Source: Jeotgalicoccus aerolatus
GTDB lineage: Bacteria; Bacillota; Bacilli; Staphylococcales; Salinicoccaceae
NCBI RefSeq assembly: GCF_014635205.1
Contig: NZ_BMCN01000001.1
Span: 310,001 to 374,000, forward strand
DNA: 64,000 nt
Reading direction: 5' to 3'
Shown here: piece after piece, positions 17,598 through 26,270 of the stretch
How the letters are laid out: each line of letters starts with the position of its first letter
Numbering within the stretch: the stretch's first letter is position 1
The notes under the pieces: model-generated
The model's database searches: none
What the model was told of the DNA's origin: nothing
Seen by the model: only the letters and a program-made list of their open reading frames with translations
Translations under genes and position numbers: made by a program

Positions 17598-17623
17598 TCT
17601 TCAAATTTTTAATCTGTAAAAGC

Positions 17624-17666
17624 GGAGCACCCCTAATCAGATATTTCTGATTAGGGGTGCTCTTTG
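17624..17666 (+). terminator. Terminator of the butanediol-type SDR gene
   Basis: Near-perfect 17-bp stem AGCACCCCTAATCAG...CTGATTAGGGGTGCT followed by CTTTG. Confidence 0.8.
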
Positions 17667-17911
17667 ATATTTGAGGTATAGCAATGAAAATGGTCAGGTT
17701 AACACTACTGGGGAAATGCTGAGGCGAATTGCTCAAGTTTTCATTAAACATGGTAATAATATTTTGTAATTATCATTATCAACTTAAACTTATATTTCTT
17801 TAAAACTCTTACATAATATTTTAATAATGTTACAATGATCTAATGTAGGATATATTTGTAAATACGATTTTTATGAAAAGATACGGGTGTAAATAATAGG
17901 AGGATAAAGAA

Positions 17912-19642
17912 ATGGCAAAAGAGTTAGATAAAGTAGACGTTGTGACGATCGGTGCCGGCTGGACAGGCGGTATCGTCGCTGCAGAAACAGCTAAAGAAGG
18001 ATTAAAAGTTAAAAGTTTAGAGCGCGGGGGCTACCGTGATACGACAGACTATCAGCATATACATGATGAATTGAAGTATGCTCAGCGTTATGAACTGATG
18101 CAGGACACTTCAGTTGAAACTTTAACATTTAGAAATACCCGGGATGAACAAGCACTTCCTGTTCGCCGTTTAGGTTCATTTTTACCAGGCAGCGGACGAG
18201 GCGGAGCCGGTACACACTGGAATGGGCAAACTGACCGTTACATGCCATATGATTTTGAAATTAAGTCAATGACAGAAGAAAAATACGGGGAAGAAAAACT
18301 CGGAGAAGATTCCGGTCTTCGTTATCGTGACTGGGGTGTCACATTTGATGAGATGGAAAAATACTATGATAAATTTGAAAAAACTGCCGGAGTCAGCGGT
18401 GAAGAAAACCCGCTTGGTGAGGAGCGCTCCAGTCCTTATCCAAACCCGCCAATGCTTAAAACTAAATCTTTAAGACTGTTTGAAAAAGCGGCGAAAGAAC
18501 TGAATCTGCATCCCATTATGATGCCGTCTGCCAACATGTCACAGAGTTATGAGAATCCTGATGGCGAGGTTTTAAACCAATGTCAATACTGTGCATTCTG
18601 TGAACGCTTTGCATGTGAGTATGATGCAAAAGCAACACCTGACGTGACAGTGTTAAAAACAGCAGAAAAAACTGGAAACTATGAAATACGTTATAATTCA
18701 AACGTTACTGAAATTGTTACTGATAAAGATGATGATAAAAAAGTAACTGGTGTGAAGTTCATAGACACTATGACGCATGAAGAATTTTTCCAGCCAGCAG
18801 ATGTTGTTGTACTAACGAGTTTCTTATTTAATAACTATAAGCTGCTCAGAGTTTCAGATATTGGAGAACAATATAATCCTGAAACAGAAAAAGGGACACT
18901 CGGAAGTAATTATTGTTATCAGACTGGTTTAGGTGCTACCGGGTTCTTTGATGAACAGTTTAATACATTCATGGGTGCAGGTGCACTGGGTATGATTCTG
19001 GATGATTTTAACGGTGATAACTTTGATCATGATGATCTTGATTTTATACACGGAGGATCAATCCACTTTACTCAAACAGGTGCCCGTCCTATTTTATCGA
19101 ACACAGTTCGTAAAGATACGCCTGAATGGGGAGAAGAATTCAAAGAAGAATCAATTAAAAACTTTACAAGAACATTAGAAGTATATTCTATGGCGCATAC
19201 AGGACCGCATAAAGATCACTACCTGGACTTAGATGACACATACAAGGATGCATTTGGAAATCCGCAGGTCATGCTCACTTACAATTGGACAGAAGAAGAC
19301 AATGCAAGAAATAAATATCTGACAGGGAAATGTAAGGATATTATGGAGAAGATGGGTGCAAAACATATAGACGTATCAAATGATGATATCGGTGCATATG
19401 ATATTGTACCTTATCAATCAACAAATATTTCAGGTGGTACTCCGATGGGTACAGAACCTGAGAACAGCGTAGTTAACACTTGGCTGCAGCATTGGGATCG
19501 TGATAACTTGTTTGTTGCAGGATCCAGTACGTTTGTACACAACTCAGGAAACAACCCGACAGGAACAGTCGGCGCGATAGCGTATCGTTGTGCTGAAGGA
19601 ATAATTAAATATCATAAAGATAACCAGAGATTAGAAAACTAA
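17912..19642 (+). CDS. GMC-family FAD-dependent oxidoreductase
   Basis: A 576-residue flavoprotein. The N-terminal FAD loop VDVVTIGAGWTGG, PGSGRGGAGTHWNG, a Cys cluster (CQYCAFCERFACEYDAKAT, residues about 218-236) and the C-terminal VAGSSTFVHNSGNNPTGT active-site segment place it with the large subunits of membrane-linked gluconate/sugar dehydrogenases rather than with choline oxidase. The ATG follows AGGAGG. It probably oxidises a sugar or polyol and passes electrons to a cytochrome. The convergent neighbour encodes a c-type cytochrome lipoprotein, a plausible acceptor. A Fur-like AT palindrome lies near 17766-17783. Confidence 0.85.
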   Translation: MAKELDKVDVVTIGAGWTGGIVAAETAKEGLKVKSLERGGYRDTTDYQHIHDELKYAQRYELMQDTSVETLTFRNTRDEQALPVRRLGSFLPGSGRGGAGTHWNGQTDRYMPYDFEIKSMTEEKYGEEKLGEDSGLRYRDWGVTFDEMEKYYDKFEKTAGVSGEENPLGEERSSPYPNPPMLKTKSLRLFEKAAKELNLHPIMMPSANMSQSYENPDGEVLNQCQYCAFCERFACEYDAKATPDVTVLKTAEKTGNYEIRYNSNVTEIVTDKDDDKKVTGVKFIDTMTHEEFFQPADVVVLTSFLFNNYKLLRVSDIGEQYNPETEKGTLGSNYCYQTGLGATGFFDEQFNTFMGAGALGMILDDFNGDNFDHDDLDFIHGGSIHFTQTGARPILSNTVRKDTPEWGEEFKEESIKNFTRTLEVYSMAHTGPHKDHYLDLDDTYKDAFGNPQVMLTYNWTEEDNARNKYLTGKCKDIMEKMGAKHIDVSNDDIGAYDIVPYQSTNISGGTPMGTEPENSVVNTWLQHWDRDNLFVAGSSTFVHNSGNNPTGTVGAIAYRCAEGIIKYHKDNQRLEN

Positions 19643-19651
19643 GACAGACAC

Positions 19652-19683
19652 AAACACACGCAAATTTTGCGTGTGTTTTTTTA
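19652..19683 (+). terminator. Terminator of the GMC gene
   Basis: AACACACGCAAATTTTGCGTGTGTT followed by a T-run. Confidence 0.85.
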
Positions 19684-19757
19684 TCTTTTCAAGTTAATAA
19701 CTTAATTAGAAAGCAGGAAATCATCGGGTCGTCTTTTTGTAATGATTTCAAGAGAAA

Positions 19758-19790
19758 GCTCCCCCTAAAGTAGTTTACTTTAGGGGGAGC
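19758..19790 (-). terminator. Terminator of the cytochrome c gene
   Basis: GCTCCCCCTAAAGTA...TACTTTAGGGGGAGC with CTTTCTCTT beyond it on the minus strand. Confidence 0.75.
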
Positions 19791-19813
19791 AGATTAAAGG
19801 ACGATTTTTCTTC

Positions 19814-20161
19814 TTACTGTTCGCTGAAGAAAGTGTAGAGTGCAGAGAGCTCTTCATCTTTAATTTGATCTTCGCTGAAAGCAGGCATCTGTCCTTGGCC
19901 ATTTCTTACGATTTCGCTGAACTCATCCTCGCTGAGACTCATACCTGCAAGCGCTGGACCCATACCGCCTGAGAAGTCTTGACCATGACATGAAGCACAG
20001 TTATCACGAGCGATACTTTCAGCATCGACATCACCGCTTGAAGCGCTGCTGTCTTCTTCTGTTGCAGGTTCTTCAGATGCCTCTTCTTCGCCACTCCCGC
20101 AAGCTCCGAGAATGAGAACCATGGAAAGACCGCCGGCCATTAGAAATTTCTTCAAATTCAT
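19814..20161 (-). CDS. Cytochrome c lipoprotein (c-551 type)
   Basis: A 115-residue exported lipoprotein. A type II signal peptide ends in LILGACG (lipidated Cys about 21), followed by an acidic Ser/Glu-rich linker. The haem domain has CASCH (CxxCH, about residues 54-58) and a distal Met in GQMPAFS. It resembles the small CccB-type cytochrome c-551 of Bacillota, held on the outer face of the membrane to pass electrons to terminal oxidase. The ATG follows GAGGGGGTCAG. Convergent with the GMC oxidoreductase; a functional link is inference. Confidence 0.88.
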   Translation of the reverse strand: MNLKKFLMAGGLSMVLILGACGSGEEEASEEPATEEDSSASSGDVDAESIARDNCASCHGQDFSGGMGPALAGMSLSEDEFSEIVRNGQGQMPAFSEDQIKDEELSALYTFFSEQ

Positions 20162-20338
20162 AAACTGACCCCCTCAAAATTTTAAATACTGATACACCTT
20201 TAATATATCACAATTTTAAGCATTACGGAATAATATCTGCAATCGTTTTCATTAATTTTGGATTTATTCGACCGAATCATGAATGTCATTCTTAAAATCT
20301 TTAATATGTATAAAAAAACAAGGCCTTTAAATATTGAA

Positions 20339-20366
20339 AAAGAGCAGGATAATTCCTGCTCTTTTA
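20339..20366 (-). terminator. Terminator of the cad operon
   Basis: AGAGCAGGAATTATCCTGCTCT and T-run on the minus strand, immediately after the cadA stop. Confidence 0.8.
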
Positions 20367-22514
20367 TTATTCATCTTTCACTTTTATCAGTCTCAGACTG
20401 TTCAATGCCACTAATATCGTTGCGCCCATATCAGATAATATCGCAATCCACAGTGTCAGCCATCCAGGGATAACTAACAAGAGAGCAAGAACTTTAATCG
20501 CTATGGCGAACGTAATATTCGCTTTAATGATATTCAAAGTCTTTCTGCTCAGCTTCACAGTAAATGGCAACTTCTGCAAATCATCTCCCATTAAAGCAAC
20601 ATCTGCGGTTTCCAGTGCAGTATCCGTTCCAGCACCGCCCATCGCAATACCAACCGTTGAAGCAGCTAAAGCGGGGGCATCGTTCACGCCGTCGCCAACC
20701 ATACCGACATGTTTGTACTTCTCTTTGAGTTTATTAATCGCATTCAATTTATCTTCCGGCATTAATTCAGACTGTACGTCTGATACACCAACGTGTTCAG
20801 CTATAGCTTTCGCCGTACTCTGGTTGTCACCAGTCAGCATCACCGTCTTATCGATGCCCACTTCATGCAGTTTCTGAATCACACGTTTACTCGTCTCGCG
20901 GACTTCATCCGCCACTGCAATGAGTGCGAGCACTTTATCGCTTGTACCAGCAAGCATCACTGTTTTACCATGTTCCTGAAGTGCTGTCACTTCTTGCTGG
21001 AGCTCTGAATTGAAGTTTGGTGTGTTTAACTCTGTGAATAAAGCCGGACTGCCGATGTAATATGTTTCATTATTAACATCACCCTGAATGCCCCGTCCTG
21101 TAATAGAAGAGAAGTGATTGATTACTATATTGTTATAATCTGCATTCATACTGTCGGCTTTTTTGATAATTGCTGAAGCCAGCGGATGCTGCGAACGGTT
21201 TTCCAGTGCGCTGACAATAGACATCAGTTCAGTTCCATTCGTGTCGCTGTCTAGAACTTTGTAATCAGTTAAGGCAGGAACACCTTTTGTCAGCGTGCCA
21301 GTTTTATCAAATGCGATGGCTTTTAAGCCGCCCATCTCTTCAAGGTGAATACCGCCTTTAATTAAAACCCCGTGTTTTGCCGCATTACCGATGGCCGAAA
21401 CAATCGATATCGGTGTTGAAATTACCAGGGCACATGGACAGCCGACGACCAGTACAGCCAGCCCCTGATATACCCATGTGGACCAGTCTGCATTAAAGAA
21501 TAACGGCGGGATAATTGCCACTAAGAGTGCAAGCACCATAATCACCGGTGTATAGTACTTCGCGAATTTATCCACAAAGGCCTGAGCCGGTGCACGTTCT
21601 CCCTGTGCTTCTTCCACCAGATGGATGATTTTTGAAATCGTCGTGTCTTCTATGAGTTTCGTAATTTTAACTTCCAGAAACCCTTCTTCATTCAGAGTGC
21701 CTGCAAATACTTCATCGTTATTGGATTTCTCTACAGGCAGTGACTCACCGGTAATGGCTGACTGGTTTACAGATGAGTGACCGGAAGTAATAATGCCGTC
21801 CATAGCAATCTTCTGTCCGGGCTTCACCATCATAATATCATTTACTTTTATATCATCGACATGGACCAGCTGTTCATGGCCGTTTCTTTTAATGAGCGCT
21901 TCTTTCGGCACAATATCCATTAATGAGCTGATTGATTTTCTGGCACGTTCCATTGAGAATCGTTCCAGTGCTTCACTGATTGCGAATAACACAACAACAA
22001 TCGCAACTTCTGCCCATTCGCCGATTAAGACACCGCCGATGACTGCGACAGTCATCAATGTTCTCATATCAAATTCCAGTTTTGTTAAATTGATTAACCC
22101 TGTTTTCAGCATATTACTGCCGCCGATCAGCATGGACGCGATAAACAACAGCGGCGTTAAAATATTATCGTTGCCGTTAACTGCCATCGATATAAAACCG
22201 AAGGCAATTAAAAGAATGGAGTAGAGGAGGGTGCTGTGTTTTTTAAGGAAAGGGTCTTCCTCTTTTTTATCATCTGTCTTCTGATTTGTGACGCCGATTT
22301 TCGTTTCCGGTGTGACTTTAAGGTTTTCAAACGCACCTGCCTGCTCCAGTTCGTCTAGAGTTGCTGTACCGTATACCGAAATTTTGGAAGCACCGAAGTT
22401 TACTTTGGCGTCCGTTACTTCCGGAAGTTTTTGAACGTTGCCTTCAAACTTTCCTGCACAGTTGGCACATGAAAAACCCTGTACACGGTAAACTGTTTTA
22501 TCCGCTTCAGACAT
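20367..22514 (-). CDS. cadA: Cadmium/zinc-exporting P1B-type ATPase CadA
   Basis: A 715-residue metal pump. One N-terminal metal-binding domain ([12 protein letters not shown], CxxC), then transmembrane helices, the actuator loop ([11 protein letters not shown]), the ion-binding [12 protein letters not shown] (CPC), the phosphorylation site DKTGTLTKG, the nucleotide domain with SQHPLASAI (HP motif), [11 protein letters not shown], and two final helices. This set is typical of Cd/Zn/Pb exporters. It overlaps the cadC stop by eight bases, so translation is coupled. A 34-codon relic of a related gene lies at 11420-11515. Confidence 0.93.
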   Translation of the reverse strand: MSEADKTVYRVQGFSCANCAGKFEGNVQKLPEVTDAKVNFGASKISVYGTATLDELEQAGAFENLKVTPETKIGVTNQKTDDKKEEDPFLKKHSTLLYSILLIAFGFISMAVNGNDNILTPLLFIASMLIGGSNMLKTGLINLTKLEFDMRTLMTVAVIGGVLIGEWAEVAIVVVLFAISEALERFSMERARKSISSLMDIVPKEALIKRNGHEQLVHVDDIKVNDIMMVKPGQKIAMDGIITSGHSSVNQSAITGESLPVEKSNNDEVFAGTLNEEGFLEVKITKLIEDTTISKIIHLVEEAQGERAPAQAFVDKFAKYYTPVIMVLALLVAIIPPLFFNADWSTWVYQGLAVLVVGCPCALVISTPISIVSAIGNAAKHGVLIKGGIHLEEMGGLKAIAFDKTGTLTKGVPALTDYKVLDSDTNGTELMSIVSALENRSQHPLASAIIKKADSMNADYNNIVINHFSSITGRGIQGDVNNETYYIGSPALFTELNTPNFNSELQQEVTALQEHGKTVMLAGTSDKVLALIAVADEVRETSKRVIQKLHEVGIDKTVMLTGDNQSTAKAIAEHVGVSDVQSELMPEDKLNAINKLKEKYKHVGMVGDGVNDAPALAASTVGIAMGGAGTDTALETADVALMGDDLQKLPFTVKLSRKTLNIIKANITFAIAIKVLALLLVIPGWLTLWIAILSDMGATILVALNSLRLIKVKDE

Positions 22515-22875
22515 TGGCCGTCACTCTTTCCCCGGACATGAGTGCAAATGTTATCAGCTGTTTAATATTCGGATCTTTCAATGAATAGAACACCAGCTTG
22601 CCTTCTTTACGTGATGTCACGATACCTTCCTTATGTAAGGTGCGCAGGTGATGGGATGTATTCGCGATTGTGATATCCAGTATCAATGCAATATCACAGA
22701 CACATAGCTCATCATCCTGACAGAGAATATATGTAATCTTCGCTCTGTTCTTATCCGCAATGGCTTTCAGCATTTGCGACATACCCGCAATGTCGACTGT
22801 CTTTATATTTTCCTGAAGTCTGTCTACCTTGTCTTCGTCGTAGCAGAATACTTCACATACGTCTTTATTAGTCAT
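22507..22875 (-). CDS. cadC: ArsR/SmtB-family metal repressor CadC
   Basis: A 122-residue winged-helix repressor. N-terminal Cys residues (VCEVFCYDE) and ELCVCDIA in the alpha-4 region form the CadC-type Cd/Pb sensing site. The HTH follows ([17 protein letters not shown]). It should bind the operator before its own start and release it on Cd or Pb. It is first gene of the cadCA operon, with the ATG after AGAGGTGG. Confidence 0.92.
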   Translation of the reverse strand: MTNKDVCEVFCYDEDKVDRLQENIKTVDIAGMSQMLKAIADKNRAKITYILCQDDELCVCDIALILDITIANTSHHLRTLHKEGIVTSRKEGKLVFYSLKDPNIKQLITFALMSGERVTANV

Positions 22876-22890
22876 GGTCCACCTCTATAT

Positions 22891-22940
22891 TAAAGTATTT
22901 ACTTGATTGTAATTATAGAGTGTTTTATCTTATTATTCAA
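22891..22940 (-). promoter_or_regulatory. cadCA promoter and CadC operator
   Basis: On the minus strand TTGAAT (22935-22940), 17 bases, TATAAT (22912-22917), then the inverted repeat TCAAGTAAATACTTTA (22891-22906) just downstream of the start point, like the known CadC operators. Confidence 0.75.
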
Positions 22941-22963
22941 GTGGATACTATAATGAGTTTTAA

Positions 22964-22998
22964 AAAAAAGATAAGCGATGATTAACCGCTTATCTCTT
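22964..22998 (-). terminator. Terminator of the SatD-like gene
   Basis: GAGATAAGCGG...TCGCTTATC followed by an eight-T run on the minus strand, directly after the stop. Confidence 0.8.
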
Positions 22999-23592
22999 TT
23001 AGTTCAGTTCGTACTGTTCGCTGACGTAATCGATAATTTTCGTCAGCTGTTTGACCCGGGATGCATGGACATGTTTCGAAATGGTCGACACAGATCGTTT
23101 TGTCAGTCTTGCGATTTCCTTCTGAGTAATACCTGTTAAATAGTACTGCATGACTTCCTGCTGCAGCGGGGTCACGGTTCTAAAAATATCAGTCGCATAC
23201 ATTAACGCAATTTCGATACCCTTCGGCATATCCGGACTTGAAAAATCCTGTACTTTCGATTTTTTAATCGCTTGAAGGGCGTCTCTGACAGCTTTTATAG
23301 CAGGATGATCCCAGCGCTCCGGATTGTATTCAGGGTAGTAGTCATCCACAGTATGGAAACTGCATTTTAAGGGAAAGCCTGAAGCCGGCCACAATGACTT
23401 AGCGTAAAATGCTAAGAGAATAGAGTAATACGGCTGGGATGATAAGATGAACAGCTCTTCCCCCATACGGTAGTTCATATATAATTTACTATCAGATGAG
23501 TTTAAACTGCGGAGTTTTCCTTCGATATGAGAAAGATGGCTGTATATCTCAGGCGGTGCCTTACTACTGTTCGATACATCTAAAATCAGCAT
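22999..23592 (-). CDS. SatD-like protein with C-terminal HTH
   Basis: A 197-residue protein from the ATG at 23592; an upstream in-frame region to 23643 lacks a good start, and the AAAGGAGCGG box lies rather far (18 bases). The N-terminal two thirds (MLILDVSNSS..., RMGEELFILS, LKCSFHTVDD, with Gly/Asp-rich loops) resembles SatD-family proteins. The C-terminus is a LuxR/sigma-type helix-turn-helix (TPLQQEVMQYYLTGITQKEI, then ARLTKRSVSTISKHV). Twin palindromes stand at its promoter, which suggests autoregulation. Its own terminator isolates it from cadC. Function unknown; the family name is tentative. Confidence 0.6.
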   Translation of the reverse strand: MLILDVSNSSKAPPEIYSHLSHIEGKLRSLNSSDSKLYMNYRMGEELFILSSQPYYSILLAFYAKSLWPASGFPLKCSFHTVDDYYPEYNPERWDHPAIKAVRDALQAIKKSKVQDFSSPDMPKGIEIALMYATDIFRTVTPLQQEVMQYYLTGITQKEIARLTKRSVSTISKHVHASRVKQLTKIIDYVSEQYELN

Positions 23593-23640
23593 GGAAATAA
23601 TGAGAACCCGCTCCTTTAATAATATAGCTGTATTATATAA

Positions 23641-23698
23641 CAATTCGCCTTAAAAGGCGAATTGTATAAAAAGAGTTCGCTTATAAAGGCGAATTTTA
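23641..23698 (-). promoter_or_regulatory. Twin TTCGCC-GGCGAA operators at the SatD-like promoter
   Basis: AATTCGCCTTAAAAGGCGAATT (23642-23663) is a near-perfect palindrome. A second copy, TTCGCTTATAAAGGCGAA (about 23677-23694), follows at about 34 bases. The first overlaps the -35 region of the promoter whose TATAAT lies near 23633 on the minus strand. Confidence 0.65.
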
Positions 23699-23730
23699 TA
23701 GATTTATAAATATTAATGTCAAGAAAAAAT

Positions 23731-23759
23731 AGAGTGCCCGGCGAGTCGCCAGACGCTCT
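23731..23759 (-). terminator. Terminator of TVP38 copy 2
   Basis: GC-rich hairpin around GGCGA/TCGCC within AGAG...CTCT, followed by ATTTTTT on the minus strand. Confidence 0.7.
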
Positions 23760-23770
23760 AATTTTAAAAT

Positions 23771-24451
23771 TTAATTATTCTCATTCCGTGCATTTCGCCA
23801 GTAGCGGTAGGAAATCCATGTAGACACCAGCACCAGTATCCAGGCAGAAACTAAGATAATCCCGTTAAAAAGATTTGGATGAGCAGCGAAGGCGCCAAGA
23901 GATACGAGTGAAATTTGTCCTGGAATCGAAGCAATGAAAGTTGCGGATAGAAACACATACTGATTCACACCTAAAGCACCTGCACCGTAATTGACCGGCC
24001 AATATGGCAAGCCCGGCATCAACCGTGCAGTACACATGGCTAAGAAACCTGCATCACTTAAATAATCTTTCACTGTCGGTCCATGACGGCCAAGAAGCTT
24101 AAACGTCCATTTCTGTCCCGTAAAACGCGCCAGCCAAAAGCCGATCCAAGACCCGATCATAATACCGGAAAATGAAAAGATACTGCCGGCAATGACCCCG
24201 TACAGAGAACCAGCAACTAAAGCCGGGATTGTTACAGGGATCGGCGTAATGGCAATCAGCGCTGTAATCCCAATAAAAATTAACCAGCCCGCCCAGCCGT
24301 AGCCTTGAATGATTTCCCTTAAAGCATCGGGACTGGGTATATCTACATTAAAACTCAGCCAAATTAATAAGCCGATTACTATGATTAAGGTCAGTAAAGA
24401 TAGGATTGAACGCAGAGAAAAAGCATCAGGAGTATCTTTATTTGAACGCAT
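23771..24451 (-). CDS. TVP38/TMEM64-family membrane protein (copy 2)
   Basis: A 226-residue paralogue of 15310-15990, same length and collinear, with LLGRHGPTVKDYL, TARLMPGLPYWPVNYGAGAL and the same hydrophobic segments. The start is ATG 24451 after GAAAGAGGACAT. Both copies end in a basic tail (RYWRNARNENN here). Intact, so both paralogues are probably expressed while the divergent DUF488 partner of this copy is broken. A membrane phospholipid or undecaprenyl-phosphate role is family knowledge only. Confidence 0.85.
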   Translation of the reverse strand: MRSNKDTPDAFSLRSILSLLTLIIVIGLLIWLSFNVDIPSPDALREIIQGYGWAGWLIFIGITALIAITPIPVTIPALVAGSLYGVIAGSIFSFSGIMIGSWIGFWLARFTGQKWTFKLLGRHGPTVKDYLSDAGFLAMCTARLMPGLPYWPVNYGAGALGVNQYVFLSATFIASIPGQISLVSLGAFAAHPNLFNGIILVSAWILVLVSTWISYRYWRNARNENN

Positions 24452-24615
24452 GATATGTCCTCTTTCTTGAATACATTATTTTATATATGAAGATATACTT
24501 CCTTTTACTTTACCTGTGACCTTCACAAAAGGAAACTGGTTTTTATCTTATAAATTATAAAAAGTAAGTGGTGTATAATACAGGTGAAGGTAAAACGTGG
24601 AGAGGCGGCGGTTCG

Positions 24616-24915
24616 ATGCGGATATATACGGCGGGGCATTATGATTATGCGCTGGAGACGTTTTTGGAAATGCTGAAGAAAGCAGGAGTCACCGAGTTCA
24701 TGGATGTGCGGGCCTTTACAAACAGCAAAAAGCATCCGCAGTACAACCAGACGGCGTTGCGGGAGTGGCTGGAAGCACACGGTGTGGAAGTGAAACATAT
24801 TGTTGTGAATCATCAGGACAAGATAGAAATCGTGCCGCATGAATTAGGACAATGGGGTGCGATGCCGATTATTTAAGATGATGGTGAAGTGGTGTATCCG
24901 GTTAAGGATGATTGA
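24616..24915 (+). pseudogene. DUF488 gene, internal deletion and stop codon
   Basis: The start, MRIYTAGHYDYALETFLEML and VMDVRAF-like FMDVRAFTNSKKHPQYN, matches the intact DUF488 gene. After REWLEAHGVEV it jumps to KHIVVNHQDKIEIVPHELGQ. About 77 codons, including the conserved CAE...CHR motif, are missing in frame, between two WL-containing sites. TAA at 24874-24876 then replaces Glu before DDGEVVYPVKDD, and the old end is at 24915. The 86-residue product lacks the signature residues, so it is almost certainly inactive. Confidence 0.8.
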
Positions 24916-25083
24916 AATGATTACTATCGATTCTAAAACTAATAAACAAATCGCGAAGAACCTAGAAATAGGAGGAATATGTGATAGATGCATCTCATTT
25001 CGGAGAATCCTCTAAATCAGGGGTGCATTTTTCGTATAGATGGGTATAGGAAAGTATTGAATACATAATATGTCGGGAGGAAG

Positions 25084-25944
25084 ATGACAGTGAAGCGGTT
25101 GAGTATTTTACTGTTGATTTTATTTGTAGGTGCCTGCAGTAATGATGAGAATGCATCAAATGAAGCGGAGACTGGGGAAGAAAGCTTGGACACAGAAACT
25201 GTAGAAAGTGATGAAATTTCTGAATTGGAAAAAGAAAATGAATCATTGAAACAAGAGCTGGCTCAAAAAGAGAAGGAAGAAGCGAAGAAAGCTGAATCTG
25301 ACAGTGATGGCGAAAACAGCAGTGAGTCAGAAGAGAGTGTAAACGAAGAGGAGAATGAAGCGACGGAAGATACTGATGCAGAGAATGAGACAGCTGCAGA
25401 AGAGAACACGTTACAAGAGTTTACAGATGCGGAAAAGCAGGAAATGAATCAACTCTTTTATGACTGGGCGGTTGAACGAGCTGAGATTGGCGGTATGGCT
25501 GTTACAGAAATGTACTTTACTCATGGTGCGGCTGGCTATGGTGACTGGTATGCAGTGACTCCAGACGGTGAAGTCCAAGCCCAAGATTTAGATAATCCCG
25601 GATTCGATCATTTTGATATTCATGCAATCGGGGGTGTGGCCTTTTATCAGCCTGAAAGTGGAGATATTGGAGCAGATAAAAACGCACCTTTCCCGAGTAC
25701 CGCTGAAGGCTATTCCAGATTAGCCCAGCCGGATACGAATGTTCATAAATATATGCTGGCGGATAATGGTGTCGTCTATGAGTTGATCGGCAAGAAAGAA
25801 AATATAAGTTTTTCTTCGGGATTCGGAGAATACAATGATGATGGGTCCAGAGGAGAATATGTCCCTGACGTGGCATTCGAAGTCTCGGGAGACCAGGATG
25901 CCCAGAAGGAATGGCAAAGAATACTGGGAATGTATCAAAAATAA
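25084..25944 (+). CDS. Secreted lipoprotein with acidic linker, possibly DUF4767
   Basis: A 286-residue protein. A lipoprotein signal (LLLILFVGACSND; lipidated Cys about 19) is followed by about 80 very acidic residues including a short coiled coil (ISELEKENESLKQELAQKEK). A C-terminal globular domain starts at TDAEKQEMNQLFYDWAVERA, then GDWYAVTPDGEVQAQD and GVAFYQPES. This pattern is like the DUF4767 lipoproteins of Bacillota; that assignment is tentative and the function unknown. The ATG follows GGGAGGAAG. Monocistronic. Confidence 0.75.
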   Translation: MTVKRLSILLLILFVGACSNDENASNEAETGEESLDTETVESDEISELEKENESLKQELAQKEKEEAKKAESDSDGENSSESEESVNEEENEATEDTDAENETAAEENTLQEFTDAEKQEMNQLFYDWAVERAEIGGMAVTEMYFTHGAAGYGDWYAVTPDGEVQAQDLDNPGFDHFDIHAIGGVAFYQPESGDIGADKNAPFPSTAEGYSRLAQPDTNVHKYMLADNGVVYELIGKKENISFSSGFGEYNDDGSRGEYVPDVAFEVSGDQDAQKEWQRILGMYQK

Positions 25945-25965
25945 AATTTTGTGAAGCGGATTAAG

Positions 25966-26018
25966 AATAAGAGGGATGTTTTCTGTGAATAGCAGAGAAT
26001 ATGCCTCTTATTTTTTGT
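25966..26018 (+). terminator. Terminator of the lipoprotein gene
   Basis: AATAAGAGG...CCTCTTATT with an inner TTCTGTGAATAGCAGAGAA hairpin, followed by six T. Confidence 0.75.
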
Positions 26019-26054
26019 TTGATTATGGGGAATTGACCGCTTGTGGGGTCTCAT

Positions 26055-26189
26055 GCGGTAGTAAATAGATTATCGTCCGCTTGTGAGAATCTCATACGGA
26101 TATAAGTAGTTTATCGATTGCTTGTGAATCGTTCATACGGTCGCAACCGGCTAATCAACCGCATGAAGTCCACTCAAACGGACGCAGCC
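26055..26189. repeat. Tandem degenerate palindromic repeat, 40-41 bases, about 3.5 units
   Basis: Units start at GACCGCTTGTGGGGTCTCAT (26055), GTCCGCTTGTGAGAATCTCA (26095) and GATTGCTTGTGAATCGTTCA (26136), with a partial AACCGCATGAAG (26157). Each has a loose inverted repeat CCGCTTGTGAG/CTCATACGG. It sits between the lipoprotein terminator and the next gene. Confidence 0.7.
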
Positions 26190-26270
26190 TCTAAACCTTC
26201 AAAGATTTTCGAGGTTCATGTTAAATTGAGAGTGATATACTATGGCTATATAAAGGAGTGGAGCCAGCTT

